A DNA stretch of 6,616 bases from assembly GCA_003525885.1 (NCBI GenBank), contig DQIG01000265.1:1-6616 (forward strand), read 5' to 3'. The DNA comes from Stenotrophomonas sp. (GTDB lineage Bacteria; Pseudomonadota; Gammaproteobacteria; Xanthomonadales; Xanthomonadaceae). Position numbers and translations under genes: made by a program. The notes under the pieces were generated by a model. The model had not been told where the DNA came from, did not search any database, and saw only the letters and a program-made list of their open reading frames with translations. Below, piece by piece: positions 5,718 to 6,616 of this stretch (positions are counted from its first letter, which is position 1; every line of letters starts with the position of its first letter).

Positions 5718-6191
5718 ATGAAAGAGAGCATCCTGGATGTACTGCTGTACCTGTTTGAACACTATTTCAGCGAAGATGCGGACCTGATCCGTGACCGCGA
5801 TTCGCTCCAGAACGGCCTGATCCAGGCCGGTTTCAGTCCCACCGAGATCAACAAGGCGTTCGACTGGCTCGATGCCCTGGCCGCGCAGCGGCCGAGCGTG
5901 GCCCAGGCGCGGGTCGATGGCCCCGTGCGCATCTACCATGGCCCCGAGCTGGACAAGCTGGACGTGGAATGCCGCGGCTTCCTGCTGTACCTGGAACAGC
6001 ACGGCATCCTCGACGCCGACCAGCGCGAGCTGGTGCTGGACCGGGCAATGGCCCTGGACCAGGACGAACTGGACCTGGACGACCTGAAGTGGGTCGTGCT
6101 GATGGTGCTGTTCAACCAGCCCGGCTCCGAAGCGGCCTACGCCTGGATGGAGACGCAGATGTTCATGGACGAGCCAGAACCCCTGCACTGA
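5718..6191 (+). CDS. smg: Smg family protein (DUF494), function unknown
   Basis: The 157-residue product is the same length as E. coli Smg and matches the DUF494 family. The N-terminus MKESILDVLLYLFEHYF, the internal GFSPTEINKAFDWLD (38-52) and the C-terminal DLKWVVLMVLFNQPG (121-135) are typical. It has no signal peptide or membrane segment and is acidic towards the C-terminus (DQDELDLDD at about 114-122), so it should be a mostly helical cytoplasmic protein. No catalytic motif is visible, and the biochemical role of the family is not established. It is widely found beside dprA in gammaproteobacteria, as here, which suggests co-transcription but not a shared job. AGGGG (5711-5715) ends 2 bases before the ATG, a short spacing. 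The family call is secure; no function should be inferred. Confidence 0.95.
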   Translation: MKESILDVLLYLFEHYFSEDADLIRDRDSLQNGLIQAGFSPTEINKAFDWLDALAAQRPSVAQARVDGPVRIYHGPELDKLDVECRGFLLYLEQHGILDADQRELVLDRAMALDQDELDLDDLKWVVLMVLFNQPGSEAAYAWMETQMFMDEPEPLH

Positions 6192-6218
6192 CCGTACACT
6201 TGGGGGCACAGCGCATTC

Positions 6219-6223
6219 AGGAG
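6219..6223 (+). promoter_or_regulatory. Ribosome binding site that sets the GTG start of the GYF gene
   Basis: AGGAG lies 7 bases before GTG at 6231, the best Shine-Dalgarno match in the window. The next in-frame codons are SEWFHAEG, which begin the GYF domain directly. Starting at any later codon would remove the first tryptophan of the domain. Confidence 0.8.
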
Positions 6224-6230
6224 CGTCCCC

Positions 6231-6616
6231 GTGAGCGAGTGGTTCCATGCAGAAGGCAACCGGCAGCAAGGCCCGCTGCCGGCGGAACAGTTGGTCGAGT
6301 TGTTCCGCAACAACCAGATCTCCCTGGACACCCTGGTCTGGCGTGACGGTCTGCCGCAATGGCAGCCGTTGCGCACCGTTGTCGATGAGCTGGGCCTGAT
6401 CGTGCCGGCGCTGGACGTCGCCGCGCCGGCCGTGGAACCCGAGCCCGAACCAGAGCCTGTAGCGCCGCCTCCGCCGCAGCCGCCGGTGCTGCCGCCGTCC
6501 ACGCCCTATGCCGCCCAGACGCCGGCCGGGGTCCTGCCGCCGCCGAAAAAGAAGCTTTCCGGTTGCGCCCTGACCGCGATCATCGGCGGCGGCCTGCTGC
6601 TGGTGCTGGTGCCGAT
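6231..6616 (+). CDS. GYF-domain (DUF4339) protein with proline-rich linker, N-terminal fragment
   Basis: The first 128 codons are present; the gene runs past the right edge. Residues 1 to about 55 form a bacterial GYF_2/DUF4339 domain: SEWFHAEGNRQQGPLPAEQL (2-21), then TLVWRDGLPQWQPL (34-47), with the WF, QGPL and W-x(5)-W pattern of the family. A linker rich in Pro, Glu and Ala follows (about 58-105), including EPEPEPEPVAPPPPQPP. After a KKK stop-transfer-like cluster (106-108), a hydrophobic stretch (SGCALTAIIGGGLLLVLVP) begins, probably a membrane helix cut by the window end. That layout places the GYF domain in the cytoplasm with the unseen remainder beyond the membrane. The start is a GTG with a good AGGAG site. 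GYF domains bind proline-rich peptides in eukaryotes; the role of bacterial versions is mostly unknown. The gene starts 39 bases after smg and may belong to the same transcript. Some such proteins carry a C-terminal pilin-like or membrane domain, which cannot be judged here. Confidence 0.82.
   Translation, partial: MSEWFHAEGNRQQGPLPAEQLVELFRNNQISLDTLVWRDGLPQWQPLRTVVDELGLIVPALDVAAPAVEPEPEPEPVAPPPPQPPVLPPSTPYAAQTPAGVLPPPKKKLSGCALTAIIGGGLLLVLVP

Noticed and set aside
5568..6359. A 263-codon frame on the minus strand across smg and the gene ends beside it
   Set aside because: It overlaps three well-supported plus-strand genes and has no recognisable features.

Overview
The window reads as ordinary chromosome from a GC-rich gammaproteobacterium of the Xanthomonadaceae, most likely Stenotrophomonas. 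The evidence is the gene order (rsmB, fmt and def facing away from a LysM gene followed by dprA and smg), the protein signatures, and a pair of GTAG-headed palindromes of the REP type that is abundant in Stenotrophomonas maltophilia.

Left half (about 1-3124, minus strand, read right to left): def (peptide deformylase), fmt (methionyl-tRNA formyltransferase), rsmB (16S rRNA m5C methyltransferase) and the first 69 codons of an ArnT-like family 39 glycosyltransferase that runs off the left edge. def and fmt form the N-formyl-methionine cycle: Fmt adds the formyl group to initiator Met-tRNA and Def removes it from new proteins. rsmB modifies the ribosome and is nearly fused to fmt (3-base gap). 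A terminator-like hairpin with a T-rich tail lies between def and fmt.

Middle (3125-3250): a 126-base divergent intergenic region that must hold promoters for def to the left and the LysM gene to the right.

Right half (3251-6616, plus strand): a secreted LysM protein that matches TsaP, the peptidoglycan-binding partner of the type IV pilus secretin; then dprA (loads RecA on incoming single-stranded DNA in transformation); smg (DUF494, function unknown); and the start of a GYF-domain protein with a proline-rich linker and the beginning of a membrane segment, cut by the right edge. Between tsaP and dprA lie an inverted pair of REP elements, whose GTAG overlaps the tsaP stop codon, and a perfect 24-base palindrome that resembles a terminator.

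No mobile gene, CRISPR array, RNA gene or clearly new system was seen. The points of most interest are the REP pair at the tsaP stop codon, the terminator-like hairpin inside the def-fmt unit, the pairing of a pilus-secretin gene with dprA, and the architecture of the truncated GYF protein. No stretch longer than 300 bases lacks a gene.
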